DNA of 64,000 nt from JBBROS01 sp038229135 (GCA_038229135.1 JBBROS010000007.1:42964-106963), one strand, 5' to 3'. Counted from the first letter of the stretch, positions 1 through 9,024 are shown. Notes: a model not told the origin generated them from the letters alone. Translations and numbers: made by a program.

Positions 1-1131
1 GGGGACCCCGGCATCGGCAAGTCCACCCTCATGCTCCAGGCCGCCGCCTCCCTCGCTCGCGCGGGGCGTCGTGTCATGTACGTGTCCGGGGAAGAATCCA
101 TCGACCAGGTCCGCCTCCGCGCCCGGCGCCTCGGGCTCGAGACGGCCCCGCTCCAGCTGGCCGCCGCCATCAACGTCCGGGACATCGCTGCCTCGCTGGA
201 GGCCGAGCCCGACCTCGCCCTCGTCGTCATCGACTCCATCCAGACCATGTGGCTCGACACCATCGAGAGCGCGCCCGGCTCCGTGGGCCAGGTCCGCGCC
301 GCCTCGTTCGAGCTCATCCGCCTCGCCAAGTCCCGCGGGTTCTCCCTGGTGCTCGTGGGCCACGTCACCAAGGAGGGCTCGCTCGCCGGCCCCCGCGTGC
401 TCGAGCACATGGTCGACGCCGTGCTCTACTTCGAAGGGGACCGCGGCCACCAGTTCCGCATCCTCCGCGCCGTCAAGAACCGCTTCGGCGCCACCGACGA
501 GATCGGCGTGTTCGAGATGACGGGCGAGGGCCTGGCCGAGGTGCCGAACCCGTCCGCGCTGTTCCTCGCCGAGCGCCGGGGCAACATCGCGGGCTCGGCC
601 GTGTTCGCCGGGCTGGAGGGCACGCGGCCCGTGCTGGTGGAGGTGCAGGCGCTGCTCAGCCCCAACAGCGGCGGCTCCCCCCGGCGCTCCGTGGTGGGCT
701 GGGATTCGGGCCGCCTCGGCATGCTGCTCGCCGTGCTCGAATCCCGCGCCGGGCTGCGGCTTGCCGCGTCCGACGTGTACCTCAACATCGCGGGGGGCCT
801 CCGCGTCAACGAGCCCGCCGCCGACCTCGCCGTGGCTGCCGCCCTCGTCTCCGCCGCGACCGAGACCCCCACCAGCGCCGGCCGCGCCTATTTCGGCGAG
901 ATCGGCCTTTCGGGCGAGATCCGCCAGGTTGCCCAGGCGGATGCACGGCTGAAGGAGGTGCAAAAGCTCGGTTTCGACTCTGCCTGCCTACCCCGCCGCC
1001 TCGCCCGCGGCGGTCGCCTTCCCGCACCCCCACCGGGCCTCGCGCTGCACGAGATGGGCCACGTGACGGACCTCGTCGCCGCCTTCACGGGAGTCCAGCC
1101 ACCCGCCGCACGCAGGCCTGTCACACAATAG
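1..1131 (+). CDS. radA: DNA repair protein RadA, 5' end missing
   Basis: The frame is already open at base 1, so the start codon and the N-terminal zinc finger lie outside the window; 376 residues are visible. They begin with the Walker A motif GDPGIGKSTL at residues 1-10. The RadA-specific KNRFG motif lies in AVKNRFGATDEIG near residue 160, and a Lon-protease-like C-terminal domain contains VYLNIAGGLRVNEPAADLAVA. RadA is a RecA-like hexameric ATPase that helps process recombination intermediates and drives branch migration in the cytoplasm. The gene is followed after 76 bp by cvpA and purF, a common order in Rhodospirillales. Family assignment is secure; only the 5' end is unknown. Confidence 0.97.
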   Translation, partial: GDPGIGKSTLMLQAAASLARAGRRVMYVSGEESIDQVRLRARRLGLETAPLQLAAAINVRDIAASLEAEPDLALVVIDSIQTMWLDTIESAPGSVGQVRAASFELIRLAKSRGFSLVLVGHVTKEGSLAGPRVLEHMVDAVLYFEGDRGHQFRILRAVKNRFGATDEIGVFEMTGEGLAEVPNPSALFLAERRGNIAGSAVFAGLEGTRPVLVEVQALLSPNSGGSPRRSVVGWDSGRLGMLLAVLESRAGLRLAASDVYLNIAGGLRVNEPAADLAVAAALVSAATETPTSAGRAYFGEIGLSGEIRQVAQADARLKEVQKLGFDSACLPRRLARGGRLPAPPPGLALHEMGHVTDLVAAFTGVQPPAARRPVTQ

Positions 1132-1207
1132 TCGCGAACGGCCCCGCGAGCGTTTACCCCGGCCTCTTGCCCCACTATATCCCACTCACCATGCCGCCAC
1201 GCACCGA

Positions 1208-1786
1208 ATGAACTGGGTGGACCTCGCGGTCCTGGGCGTGCTCGCGCTATCCGGGCTGCTCGCGGTCATGCGCGGCCTGGTGCGCGAGGTGCTCGGCATC
1301 GGTGCCTGGGTGCTAGCGGGCCTCGTTGCGAGCCCGTATGGCCTGTTCCCGTTCGTGCAGCCCTGGGTCCGGCAGCAATTCGCGGACCAGACCACGGCCG
1401 ACCTCATCGCGTTCGGCGGCATTTTCGCGATTGCCATCGTCGTGCTCTCGCTCACGGCTTCGGCGTTCAGCGACGCCGTTCGCGGCTCGGCCCTGGGCGG
1501 GCTCGACCGCACGCTGGGCCTCGTCTTCGGCCTCGCCCGCGGCGCCGCCCTCGTCGCGGCGGTGTATATCATCGCGTGCACCGCCGTGCTACCGGACCAG
1601 TGGCCGCTTCCGGTCCTGGAGGCCCGGTCCCTCCCGCTCGCGCATCGGGGTGCCGTGTGGCTCGCGGGGCAGCTGCCCGAGGCGTACCGCCCTGCCATCG
1701 CCCCTCCCCCCGCCGGCCGCGCCGCCACGGCCGCCGCCCTGCTGCAACCCACGCCCGCCGGCCGCGCCCGCGGCCCCCGCGAGTAG
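1208..1786 (+). CDS. cvpA: CvpA family inner-membrane protein
   Basis: This 192-residue protein has about four hydrophobic segments, near residues 5-22, 27-50, 63-85 and 100-122. It begins MNWVDLAVLGVLALSGLLAV, typical of the CvpA (colicin V production) family, and ends in an Ala/Pro/Arg-rich cytosolic tail. The family is linked to colicin V export and envelope homeostasis, but no biochemical activity is firmly established. It sits 12 bp upstream of purF on the same strand, matching the cvpA-purF pairing known from many proteobacteria, so the two are probably co-transcribed. Confidence 0.88.
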   Translation: MNWVDLAVLGVLALSGLLAVMRGLVREVLGIGAWVLAGLVASPYGLFPFVQPWVRQQFADQTTADLIAFGGIFAIAIVVLSLTASAFSDAVRGSALGGLDRTLGLVFGLARGAALVAAVYIIACTAVLPDQWPLPVLEARSLPLAHRGAVWLAGQLPEAYRPAIAPPPAGRAATAAALLQPTPAGRARGPRE

Positions 1787-1797
1787 GAGCTACCGTG

Positions 1798-3258
1798 ATG
1801 GCTTATGACCCCTATGACGACGACAAGCCACACGAGGAATGCGGCGTCTTCGGCGTGTGGGGCGTGGCCGATGCCGCGGCCGTCACGGCCCTCGGCCTGC
1901 ACGCGCTCCAGCACCGCGGCCAGGAAGCCACCGGCATCGTGGCCTACGACGGCAACCGCTTCCACATCCACCGCGGCCTGGGCCTGGTCGGCGATAATTT
2001 CGGCCAGGCCAAGGTCATCGCGTCCCTGCCCGGCCAGAACGCCGTGGGCCACAACCGATATGCCACTACCGGGGATACCATCCTCCGCAACGTGCAGCCG
2101 CTCTACGCGGACTTCGTCTTCGGCGGCTTCGCGGTCGCGCATAACGGCAACCTGACCAACGCCAACGCCCTGCATACCCAGCTCGTCCGACGCGGCTGCC
2201 TGTTCCAGAGCACCACGGACAGCGAGGTGTTCATCCACCTCATCGCCATCAGCCTCTACTCGACCGTGGTCGATCGCCTGATCGACGCGCTGAAGCAGGT
2301 CGTCGGTGCCTACTCCCTCGTCGCCCTCTCCAACGAGGCCCTGCTGGGAGTGAGGGATCCCCTCGGCGTCCGCCCGCTCATCCTGGGCCGCATCGGCAAC
2401 ACCGGCACCGGCGGCTGGGTGCTCGCCAGCGAAACCTGCGCGCTCGACATCGTGGGCGCCGAGTTCGTCCGCGACGTGGAGCCGGGCGAGATCGTCATCA
2501 TCGACGACCGCGGCGTCCGCAGCATCAAGCCGTTCGGTGCGACCAAAAGCCGGTTCTGCGTGTTCGAATACATCTACTTCGCCCGCCCCGACTCCGTCAT
2601 GGAGGGCACCCCCGTCTACATCGCCCGCAAGGCAATCGGCGCCGAGCTGGCCCGGGAGAGCCACGTCGATGCCGACATCATCGTGCCGGTGCCCGACAGC
2701 GGCGTCCCGTCCGCCATGGGCTACAGCGCCCAGAGCGGCATCCCGTTCGAGCTCGGCATCATCCGCAACCACTACGTCGGCCGCACCTTCATCGAGCCCA
2801 CGGACCACATCCGCAACCTGGGCGTAAAGCTGAAGCACTCGGCCAACCGCGCGACCCTCGCCGGGAAGCGCGTGGTGCTCGTGGACGACAGCATCGTGCG
2901 CGGCACCACCAGCCGCAAGATCGTGGAGATGGTCCGCGCCGCCGGGGCCGCCGAGGTGCACATGCGCATCTCGTCGCCGCCTACCACGCATTCCTGCTTC
3001 TACGGCATCGACACGCCGGAACGCAGCAAGCTCCTGGCTGCCCGGCACAGCGTGGAGGAGATGGCGCACATCATCGGCGCCGACAGCCTCGCCTTCGTCA
3101 GCCTCGACGGCCTCTACCGAGCCCTGGGCCAGGCCAACCGCGACGCCGCCCGCCCGCATTTCTGCGACGCCTGCTTCACCGGCGAATACCCCATCCCGCT
3201 CGCGGACATGACGGAGACGATCGACCGCCAGCTCAGCCTGCTCACCGAAGTGCGGTGA
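1798..3258 (+). CDS. purF: Amidophosphoribosyltransferase (PurF)
   Basis: PurF catalyses the first committed step of purine synthesis: glutamine plus PRPP gives phosphoribosylamine. The 486-residue product starts at the ATG at 1798, which places a short propeptide before the N-terminal nucleophile Cys15 in HEECGVFG. The PRPP-binding loop VVLVDDSIVRGTTS is present. Four cysteines (254, 400, 456 and 459, the last two in CDACFTG) match the [4Fe-4S] ligands of the Bacillus subtilis-type enzyme, so this is the iron-sulfur form rather than the E. coli form. The stop codon overlaps the next start (TGATG), implying translational coupling to the SDR gene. Confidence 0.98.
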   Translation: MAYDPYDDDKPHEECGVFGVWGVADAAAVTALGLHALQHRGQEATGIVAYDGNRFHIHRGLGLVGDNFGQAKVIASLPGQNAVGHNRYATTGDTILRNVQPLYADFVFGGFAVAHNGNLTNANALHTQLVRRGCLFQSTTDSEVFIHLIAISLYSTVVDRLIDALKQVVGAYSLVALSNEALLGVRDPLGVRPLILGRIGNTGTGGWVLASETCALDIVGAEFVRDVEPGEIVIIDDRGVRSIKPFGATKSRFCVFEYIYFARPDSVMEGTPVYIARKAIGAELARESHVDADIIVPVPDSGVPSAMGYSAQSGIPFELGIIRNHYVGRTFIEPTDHIRNLGVKLKHSANRATLAGKRVVLVDDSIVRGTTSRKIVEMVRAAGAAEVHMRISSPPTTHSCFYGIDTPERSKLLAARHSVEEMAHIIGADSLAFVSLDGLYRALGQANRDAARPHFCDACFTGEYPIPLADMTETIDRQLSLLTEVR

Positions 3259-3950
3259 TGCAGGGGCTGGTCGCGCTCGTCACGGGCGCAGGGCGGGGCA
3301 TCGGCGCGGCCGTCGCCATCGAGCTCGCCCGGCGCGGCGCCCATGTCGTGCTGACTGCCCGCACCCGCGGTGGCCTCGAGGAGACGGACGACATCATCCG
3401 CGCGGCCGGGGGCACCGCGACGCTGCTCCCACTCGACCTGGTGCAGGGCGACGCCATCGACCCGCTGGGCCCCACGCTGTACGACCGGTTCGGCCGCCTC
3501 GACATCCTGGTCCACGCCGCCGCCGTGCTCGTCCGACTCACCCCGGTGGCGCACATCCAGCCGAAGGATTGGGACGCGTCGTTCGCCATCAACGTCAGCG
3601 CCGCCTGGCGCCTGATCCGAACCATGGACCCGCTGCTCCGCGCCGCCCCTGCAGGCCGGGCCGTCGTGCTGACGGATGGCCGCGCGGCCGACCCGCACGC
3701 CTATTGGGGCCTCTACGGCGCTGCCAAGGCCGCCCAGGAGCACCTCGTCCGCAGCTGGGCCGCCGAGACCGCCACCACCCCACTCCGCGTCAACCTCGTC
3801 GACCCAGGCCCCACCGCCACCCGCCTCCGTGCCGCTGCCTACCCGGGCGAACCTCCGAATACGCAGAAGCCACCAGACCAGGCCGCCCCCGGCATCGCCG
3901 ATCTATGCGAGCTGGCCGAGTCCCGAACCGGGGCGCTGGTCACGCTGTGA
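3258..3950 (+). CDS. SDR-family oxidoreductase coupled to purF
   Basis: This 230-residue protein begins with the Rossmann nucleotide-binding motif TGAGRGIG at residues 9-16 and has the catalytic pair Tyr153-x3-Lys157 (YGAAK). Two classical SDR landmarks are altered. The usual NNAG is HAAA, and the catalytic Ser about 13 residues before Tyr153 is replaced by Thr139/Asp140. Activity and substrate are therefore uncertain. YciK-like SDRs often follow purF in related genomes, but none has a clear physiological substrate. The ATG at 3258 overlaps the purF stop. Confidence 0.85.
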   Translation: MQGLVALVTGAGRGIGAAVAIELARRGAHVVLTARTRGGLEETDDIIRAAGGTATLLPLDLVQGDAIDPLGPTLYDRFGRLDILVHAAAVLVRLTPVAHIQPKDWDASFAINVSAAWRLIRTMDPLLRAAPAGRAVVLTDGRAADPHAYWGLYGAAKAAQEHLVRSWAAETATTPLRVNLVDPGPTATRLRAAAYPGEPPNTQKPPDQAAPGIADLCELAESRTGALVTL

Positions 3951-3962
3951 AAACCAGGCGGG

Positions 3963-5258
3963 CTACTCCGCCGGCGCTGCCACCGGCGCCTTCTCCAGCG
4001 TCCCGTCATGCCGCAGCGCGAGCACGATCAGCATCGCCGTGAACCCGAAGGCGGCCAGGCACATCAGCCCGCCGTCGAAGCTTCCAGTCCGGTCCTTGAT
4101 CGCCCCCATCAGGTATGGCCCGGCAAACCCCGAGAGGTTCCCCACCGAGTTGATGACCGCGATCCCGCCCGCCGCCGCCGCACCCGACAGAAAAGCGGTC
4201 GGCAGCGTCCAGAACACCGGGAGCGCCCCGAACACCCCGAAGGCACTGACGGTGAGGCAGAGCATCTTGAACGTCGGGTCCGAGATGAACGCCGCCGCCA
4301 GGATGCCCCCCGCGGCCACCGCCAGCGCGAACACCACGTGGCCCTTCCGCTCCCCCGTCCGGTCCGAACGCCGGCCCCAATACACCACGGCAAACGACCC
4401 GATCACGTAGGGGATCGCCGTTACGAACCCGGTCTGCACGTTCGTCAGCCCGAACGCCTTCACGATCTGCGGCAGGAAGAACTGCACGCCATACAGGCAG
4501 GCCACCACGCCGAAATACACGAGGCTGAGCGCCAGCACCCGGCGGTCCAGCAGCGCCTGCCGCACCGTGAGCGTCTCCGCCCGCTCGCGCTGCGTCGTCT
4601 CGGCAGCCAGCCGCGCGGCCAGCCACTCGCGCTGCGGGGTCGAAAGCCAGGTCGCGTCCGCCGGGCGGTCCGTCAGGTAGAAGAATACGACAACCGACAG
4701 CAGCACGGCCGGCGCCGCCTCGATCAGATACAGCCATTGCCATCCGTGCAGCCCGGCCACCCCGTCCAAGCCAAGGATGTAGCCCGAAACCGGCGACCCC
4801 AGCACCGAAGACAGCGGGATGGCCACCATGAACCCGCCCACGATCCGCGCCCGATACACCGCCGGGAACCACAGCGTGAGGTAGAAGATGATCCCCGGGA
4901 AGAACCCGGCCTCCGCGATGCCGAGCAGGAACCGCACCGCATAGAAGCTGTATTCGCCGCCGATGAACGCCATGGCCCCGGACAGGATGCCCCAGGTGAA
5001 CATGATCCGCGCGATCCACTTCCGCGCGCCGAACCGCTCCAGGAACAGGTTGGATGGCACCTCGAACAGGAAGTAGCTGAGGAAGAAGATCCCGGATCCG
5101 AGGGCGAACATCGTCTGGGTCAGCCCCAGATCCTTGTTCATCGTCAGCGCGGCGAAGCCGACATTCACCCGGTCCAGGAACGCCACGAAGTAACAGAGGA
5201 TCAGGAAAGGCACGAGGCGCAACGTCGCCTTCCGGATAGTGCTGGCTTCAAGATCCAT
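3963..5258 (-). CDS. MFS transporter, anion:cation symporter (ACS/phthalate permease-like) family
   Basis: A 431-residue protein with about 12 hydrophobic helices. The N-terminal half carries the ACS-type signature FLDRVNVGFAALTM in the first helix region, followed by FEVPSNLFLERFGARKWIARIM. ACS members import organic anions such as tartrate, phthalate, galactonate or 4-hydroxyphenylacetate by proton symport; the substrate here cannot be read from sequence. The start at 5258 (MDLEASTIRKAT) is preferred over an upstream ATG at 5345 because it has an AGGGGGA ribosome-binding site at good spacing. It converges with the SDR gene, leaving 12 bp between the stops. Confidence 0.9.
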   Translation of the reverse strand: MDLEASTIRKATLRLVPFLILCYFVAFLDRVNVGFAALTMNKDLGLTQTMFALGSGIFFLSYFLFEVPSNLFLERFGARKWIARIMFTWGILSGAMAFIGGEYSFYAVRFLLGIAEAGFFPGIIFYLTLWFPAVYRARIVGGFMVAIPLSSVLGSPVSGYILGLDGVAGLHGWQWLYLIEAAPAVLLSVVVFFYLTDRPADATWLSTPQREWLAARLAAETTQRERAETLTVRQALLDRRVLALSLVYFGVVACLYGVQFFLPQIVKAFGLTNVQTGFVTAIPYVIGSFAVVYWGRRSDRTGERKGHVVFALAVAAGGILAAAFISDPTFKMLCLTVSAFGVFGALPVFWTLPTAFLSGAAAAGGIAVINSVGNLSGFAGPYLMGAIKDRTGSFDGGLMCLAAFGFTAMLIVLALRHDGTLEKAPVAAPAE

Positions 5259-5356
5259 GGCGTCCCCCTGTGCCGTGCGCCGGACTCCGCCGGCCTGCGC
5301 ACCGAGACTCAGGGGAGCGCGGGCCGATTGCAAGCTGGAATGCACGGGCCGGCCCC

Positions 5357-5373
5357 CCTCCCCTTGCGGGAGG
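5357..5373. repeat. Short GC-rich hairpin (CCTCCC-GGGAGG)
   Basis: Six-base arms CCTCCC and GGGAGG flank a 5-base loop in the 140-bp gap between the MFS start and the DUF3140 stop. Similar hairpins appear at 9036-9048 and near 39187-39203. No T-run follows on either strand, so a terminator role is unproven. Confidence 0.4.
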
Positions 5374-5398
5374 ATGGGTGCCCAGACGTGCGTTCCCC

Positions 5399-5767
5399 TC
5401 AGGCCTTCAGCGGATCATGCCCCCAGTTCATCAGCGAATGCCGCCACCGCGTGTCCGTCACGTCCCCCGCGGGCCGCTGCGCCCCATGCCGGTGCACGTA
5501 GCCCACCACCTTCAGCATGTCCGACAGGTCCGCCTCCGTCAGCTCGTCCGCCTTCGTGCCCAGCAGCTCCACGATCCGCTCGCCCATGTGGTGGCCGACC
5601 GATTCACCCTCCACGCCGGCCGCCTTCCGGCCCCCGCCCGGCAACATGCCCACGGACCGGCTCTCCTCCCCATTCAACCAGCGGCGCAGCTCGTCCTTCC
5701 CCATGTTCACCACCTCGGCGAACGCACGCCGGGTTTCGGCCGGGTCGTCCCGCGCGGGTGCGTTCAT
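5399..5767 (-). CDS. DUF3140 family protein
   Basis: This 122-residue protein matches the DUF3140 pattern from memory: a central GGGRKAAGVEGESVGHHMG stretch, then RIVELLGTKADELTEADL and a conserved end with VVGYVHRHGAQRP and DTRWRHSLMNWGHDPLK. The domain has no established function and is common in soil alphaproteobacteria and actinobacteria. Its ATG overlaps the stop of the upstream DUF5872 gene (ATGA at 5764-5767), so the two are almost certainly one translationally coupled unit. It is charged, lacks a signal peptide or membrane segment, and is probably cytosolic. Confidence 0.87.
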   Translation of the reverse strand: MNAPARDDPAETRRAFAEVVNMGKDELRRWLNGEESRSVGMLPGGGRKAAGVEGESVGHHMGERIVELLGTKADELTEADLSDMLKVVGYVHRHGAQRPAGDVTDTRWRHSLMNWGHDPLKA

Positions 5768-6261
5768 GCGTGCAGCGCCCGGACCAGCTCCGCCTTCTTC
5801 ATCCGCGACCGCCCGGCGATCCCCCGCTTGGCCGCCTCCGCCCGCAGCGCCGCCACGCTCTGCCCCTCGAGCCGCGCCTCGGCCGTCTTGGCGGCCACTT
5901 CCGCCGGCTGCTTCGAGTGCTGCCGGCCGCGCTTCATGTCCGCCTTCTTCGCATCCGACGTCCGCTTGTAGTCCGCGTCGCTCAGCTTCTCCCGCGCCGC
6001 CTTGGGCAAATAGCGCTCGCCCGTCTCCAGGCTCTCCTTGCCGGACTTCGTGCCCCACTCCTCGTGCGTCCATTGCGCGAGGTGGTTGTCCTCCGTCTTC
6101 GGCCCCTCGTAGCCGCCACCGGCCGCCTTGTAGTCGTGCACCGCCATCTGCGCCTTCCGCGCGGACCACTGGCCGGGCTTGCCGCCCTTGTCGCCCTCGG
6201 TGACTTTCTCCTTCACCTTGTCCCATAGCTTCGGGTCGGTCTTCACGGCTGTCTCGGTCAT
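5764..6261 (-). CDS. DUF5872 domain protein with C-terminal SAP/Rho-N-like segment
   Basis: A lysine-rich 165-residue protein starting MTETAVKTDPKLWDKVKEKV, preceded by a strong AGGAGGGA ribosome-binding site. Residues about 8-110 fit the DUF5872 pattern (KGGKPGQWSARKAQMAVHDY, HEEWGTKSG, GERYLPKAARE). The last 35 residues, LEGQSVAALRAEAAKRGI onward with RSRMKKAELVRAL, resemble a small SAP or Rho N-terminal helix-extended-loop-helix nucleic-acid-binding motif. This suggests a small basic DNA/RNA-associated protein; that role is inference. It is coupled to the DUF3140 gene by a 4-bp overlap. Confidence 0.83.
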   Translation of the reverse strand: MTETAVKTDPKLWDKVKEKVTEGDKGGKPGQWSARKAQMAVHDYKAAGGGYEGPKTEDNHLAQWTHEEWGTKSGKESLETGERYLPKAAREKLSDADYKRTSDAKKADMKRGRQHSKQPAEVAAKTAEARLEGQSVAALRAEAAKRGIAGRSRMKKAELVRALHA

Positions 6262-6325
6262 GGCGTCCCTCCTGTTCGGCGAACGCCCGCTTGCCATGCG
6301 GGTTTCGCTCGTGTCCGATCGCGCC

Positions 6326-7291
6326 ATGGCCACACTCGTAACCGGCGCCGCCGGCTTCGTCGGACTGAACCTGGTCGAGCACCTGCTCGCCGCCGGCCGC
6401 ACCGTGGTGGCGCTCGACCGCATCGACCTGCCCGTCCGCGCCCGCCGCGAGTTCGCCCGTCTCCCCGGCCACCTCGTCATCATCGGCGGCAGCGTCCTGT
6501 CCGCCGCCGACCTCCGCCGCGCCCTCACGGTGGCGCCCGTCCGCACCGTCATCCACGCCGCCGTCATCACGGCCGGGTCGGCACGGGAGCGCGCGGATCC
6601 GGAGAGCATCGTCGCCGTCAACGTCCAGGGCGCCGTGGCCACTCTCATGCAGGCCGCCCGGCACGGCATCGCCCGCTTCGTCTACCCCAGCTCCGTCGCC
6701 ATCTACGGCCGCAACGCGGAGGGCGTGGACCCCGTTCCGGAGACGCTCCCGCCCCGCCCCGTCATGATCTACGGCCTGACGAAGCTCGCCTGCGAGCAGC
6801 TCCTCCCCCGCATCGCCGAGGTCCAGGGCCTCTCCTTCGCCGCCGCCCGCCTCGCCAGCGTCTATGGCCCGTGGGAATACGCGACCGGCGCCCGGGACAC
6901 CCTCTCCCCCATGATGCACGCGCTCGACCACGCCCGCGCCGGCATCGAAGCCACCCTCTCCCAACCCGGCCTAGGCGATTTCAGCTACAGCCGCGACATC
7001 GCTGCCGGCCTCGTCGCCCTCGCCGACGCCCCCACGCTCGGCCAGACCATCTACAACCTCGGCAGCGGCCGCGCCCACACCGCCGAGGATTGGTGCCGCG
7101 CCCTGGCCGCCCGCATCCCGGGCTTCCGCTGGCGCCGCGCCGCACCCGGCGAGGCGGCAAACACCGTCAGCCACGTCGCCTTCGACCGTGGCGGCCTCGA
7201 CATCGCGGCAATCACCCGCGACACGGGCTGGTCGCCGCGGTTCAGCATGGAGGCAGCCGCGGCCGACCACCTCGCGTGGGCCGCCGCCTGA
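6326..7291 (+). CDS. NAD-dependent epimerase/dehydratase family protein
   Basis: The 321-residue protein opens directly with the extended-SDR nucleotide-binding motif TGAAGFVG and has the catalytic Tyr-x3-Lys in MIYGLTKLACE, preceded by the YPSSVAIYG serine region. Extended SDRs of this kind act on nucleotide-sugars or related carbonyl substrates; neighbours do not identify the substrate. The ATG at 6326 places the Rossmann motif at the usual distance from the N-terminus; an in-frame ATG at 6296 would add ten residues. It diverges from the DUF5872/DUF3140 pair. The downstream binding-protein gene starts 89 bp later and could be co-transcribed. Confidence 0.88.
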   Translation: MATLVTGAAGFVGLNLVEHLLAAGRTVVALDRIDLPVRARREFARLPGHLVIIGGSVLSAADLRRALTVAPVRTVIHAAVITAGSARERADPESIVAVNVQGAVATLMQAARHGIARFVYPSSVAIYGRNAEGVDPVPETLPPRPVMIYGLTKLACEQLLPRIAEVQGLSFAAARLASVYGPWEYATGARDTLSPMMHALDHARAGIEATLSQPGLGDFSYSRDIAAGLVALADAPTLGQTIYNLGSGRAHTAEDWCRALAARIPGFRWRRAAPGEAANTVSHVAFDRGGLDIAAITRDTGWSPRFSMEAAAADHLAWAAA

Positions 7292-7380
7292 ACCTTCGTT
7301 GTCATGTCGTTGCAAGCCCACCGTCACGGAACCGTCGCCGTAGCCTGATACCGCCATGGTCTCGCCCGGAGGCCCAAGCC

Positions 7381-9024
7381 ATGTCCGCCACCCGCCGTAC
7401 GATCCTCGCCGGCACTGCCGCCATCGCCTCCGGGGCCGCCCTGCCCCGCTTCGCCGTCGCGCAGAGCAACCCCCTGGCCGACCAGCGCCCGGCCATCACC
7501 ATCGCCGTCCAGAAGATCGCCAACTCCAACACCCTCGAGGGCCTCCGCGAGCAGTCCAACGTCGGCGAGCGCATCATGCTCATGGTCGGCGAGCGCCTCA
7601 TCGACCTCGACTTCCGCGGCTCCCTCGGCCTCATCCCCGGTCTCGCCACCGCCTCGCGCCGCATCGACGACCGCACCCTCGAGCTCACCCTCCGCCCCGG
7701 CGTCCGCTTCCACAACGGCGACGAGCTCACCGCCGAGGACGTCGCCTTCAGCTTCGGCCCCGAGCGCATGTTCGGCGCCACCCGCCCCACCGTCGACGGC
7801 CGCACCCTGCCCAACCCCTATCGCGGCCTGGTCGGCAACACGCGCGAGCTGCCGGCCGAGATCCCTCCCGTCGCCCGCCGCGTCTGGCCCGGCCTCGACC
7901 GCGTGGAGGTCACCGGCCCCCTCACCGTCAGGTTCGTCAACGCAACCCCCGACCTCACCATAGAGGCCCGCTTCGCCGCCAATGGCTGCGAGATCGTGAG
8001 CCGCCGCGCCTTCGAGGCCGCCCCCACCTGGCTCGAGGCCGCCCGCGCCCCCGTCGGCACCGGCGCCTACAAGGTCCGCGAGTTCCGCCCCGACGTCTCC
8101 CTCACCCTCGACGCGCACGACGCATATTGGGGCGGCCGCCCCCCCGTCCGCAGCATTCGCCTGCTCGAAGTGCCAGAGGTCAGCGCCCGCGTGAACGGCC
8201 TGCTGTCCGGCGAATACCAGTTCGCTTGCGACATTCCGCCCGACCAGATCGGCACCGTCGAGCGGAACCGCGCCTTCGAGGTGGTCGGCGGCACCATCCT
8301 CAACCACCGCCTGACGAGCTTCGACAAGACGAACCCCCTGCTGCGGGATCCCCGGATGCGCCTCGGCATGGCGCACGCCATCGACCGCCAGGCCATCATC
8401 GCCGGGCTGTGGGCCGGGCGGACGGAGGTGCCGGCCGGGCTGCAATGGCCGTTCTACGGCCAGATGTTCGTGAGCGACTGGCGCGTCCCCGAGTTCGACC
8501 TTGTCCGCGCCCGCGAGCTCGTGCGCGCCAGCGGCTACAAGGGGGACCCTGTGCCCTACCGCCTGCTCAACAACTACTACACGAACCAGGTCGCCACCTC
8601 GCAGGTGCTGGTCGAGATGTGGCGCCAGGCCGGGGTCAACGTCGAGATCGAGATGAAGGAGAACTGGACCCAGATCCGGGACCGCAGCAAGCCCCGCGGC
8701 GTGCGCGACTGGTCGGCCGGCGCCGCTTTCCCCGACCCGGTCGGCACCCTCGTCGCCCAGTTCGGCCCGCAGGGCGCCGCGCAGCAGGCCGGCGAATACG
8801 CCAACGAGGAGCTGAGCCGCCTCAGCGTCGCGCTCGAGGGCAGCGCGGACCCCGCCGAGCGCCGCCGCATCTTCCAACGACTGCTCACCATCGCCGAACG
8901 CGAGGACCCGGCCTACACCGTGCTCCACCAGAACGCCGCCTTCACCGCCAAGCGGCGAGACATCCAGTGGCGCGCCGCCCCCAGCTTCGCGATGGACTTC
9001 CGCCCGGGCAACTTCGCGAGCTGA
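7381..9024 (+). CDS. ABC transporter substrate-binding protein, family 5 (peptide/nickel type)
   Basis: A 547-residue secreted protein. It begins SATRRTILAGTAAIASGAAL, a twin-arginine-like n-region followed by a hydrophobic stretch, with probable cleavage after AVAQ. The body is a family-5 solute-binding protein: IDLDFRGSLGLIPGLATASRRI, TLRPGVRFHNGDELTAEDVAFS, and a C-terminal section typical of DppA/OppA-like proteins. Such proteins bind peptides, opines, nickel chelates or glutathione in the periplasm and deliver them to an ABC permease. No permease or ATPase gene lies next to it, so it is an orphan binding protein here. The start at 7381 is the only one giving a proper signal peptide. Confidence 0.93.
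   Translation: MSATRRTILAGTAAIASGAALPRFAVAQSNPLADQRPAITIAVQKIANSNTLEGLREQSNVGERIMLMVGERLIDLDFRGSLGLIPGLATASRRIDDRTLELTLRPGVRFHNGDELTAEDVAFSFGPERMFGATRPTVDGRTLPNPYRGLVGNTRELPAEIPPVARRVWPGLDRVEVTGPLTVRFVNATPDLTIEARFAANGCEIVSRRAFEAAPTWLEAARAPVGTGAYKVREFRPDVSLTLDAHDAYWGGRPPVRSIRLLEVPEVSARVNGLLSGEYQFACDIPPDQIGTVERNRAFEVVGGTILNHRLTSFDKTNPLLRDPRMRLGMAHAIDRQAIIAGLWAGRTEVPAGLQWPFYGQMFVSDWRVPEFDLVRARELVRASGYKGDPVPYRLLNNYYTNQVATSQVLVEMWRQAGVNVEIEMKENWTQIRDRSKPRGVRDWSAGAAFPDPVGTLVAQFGPQGAAQQAGEYANEELSRLSVALEGSADPAERRRIFQRLLTIAEREDPAYTVLHQNAAFTAKRRDIQWRAAPSFAMDFRPGNFAS

Noticed and set aside
1186..3159. Long minus-strand open frame opposite purF
   Set aside because: It is a shadow: its composition follows the third positions of purF, with no motif or ribosome-binding site. 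The same applies to the long frames opposite the ABC protein, rpsI, the AsmA gene and the FAD gene.
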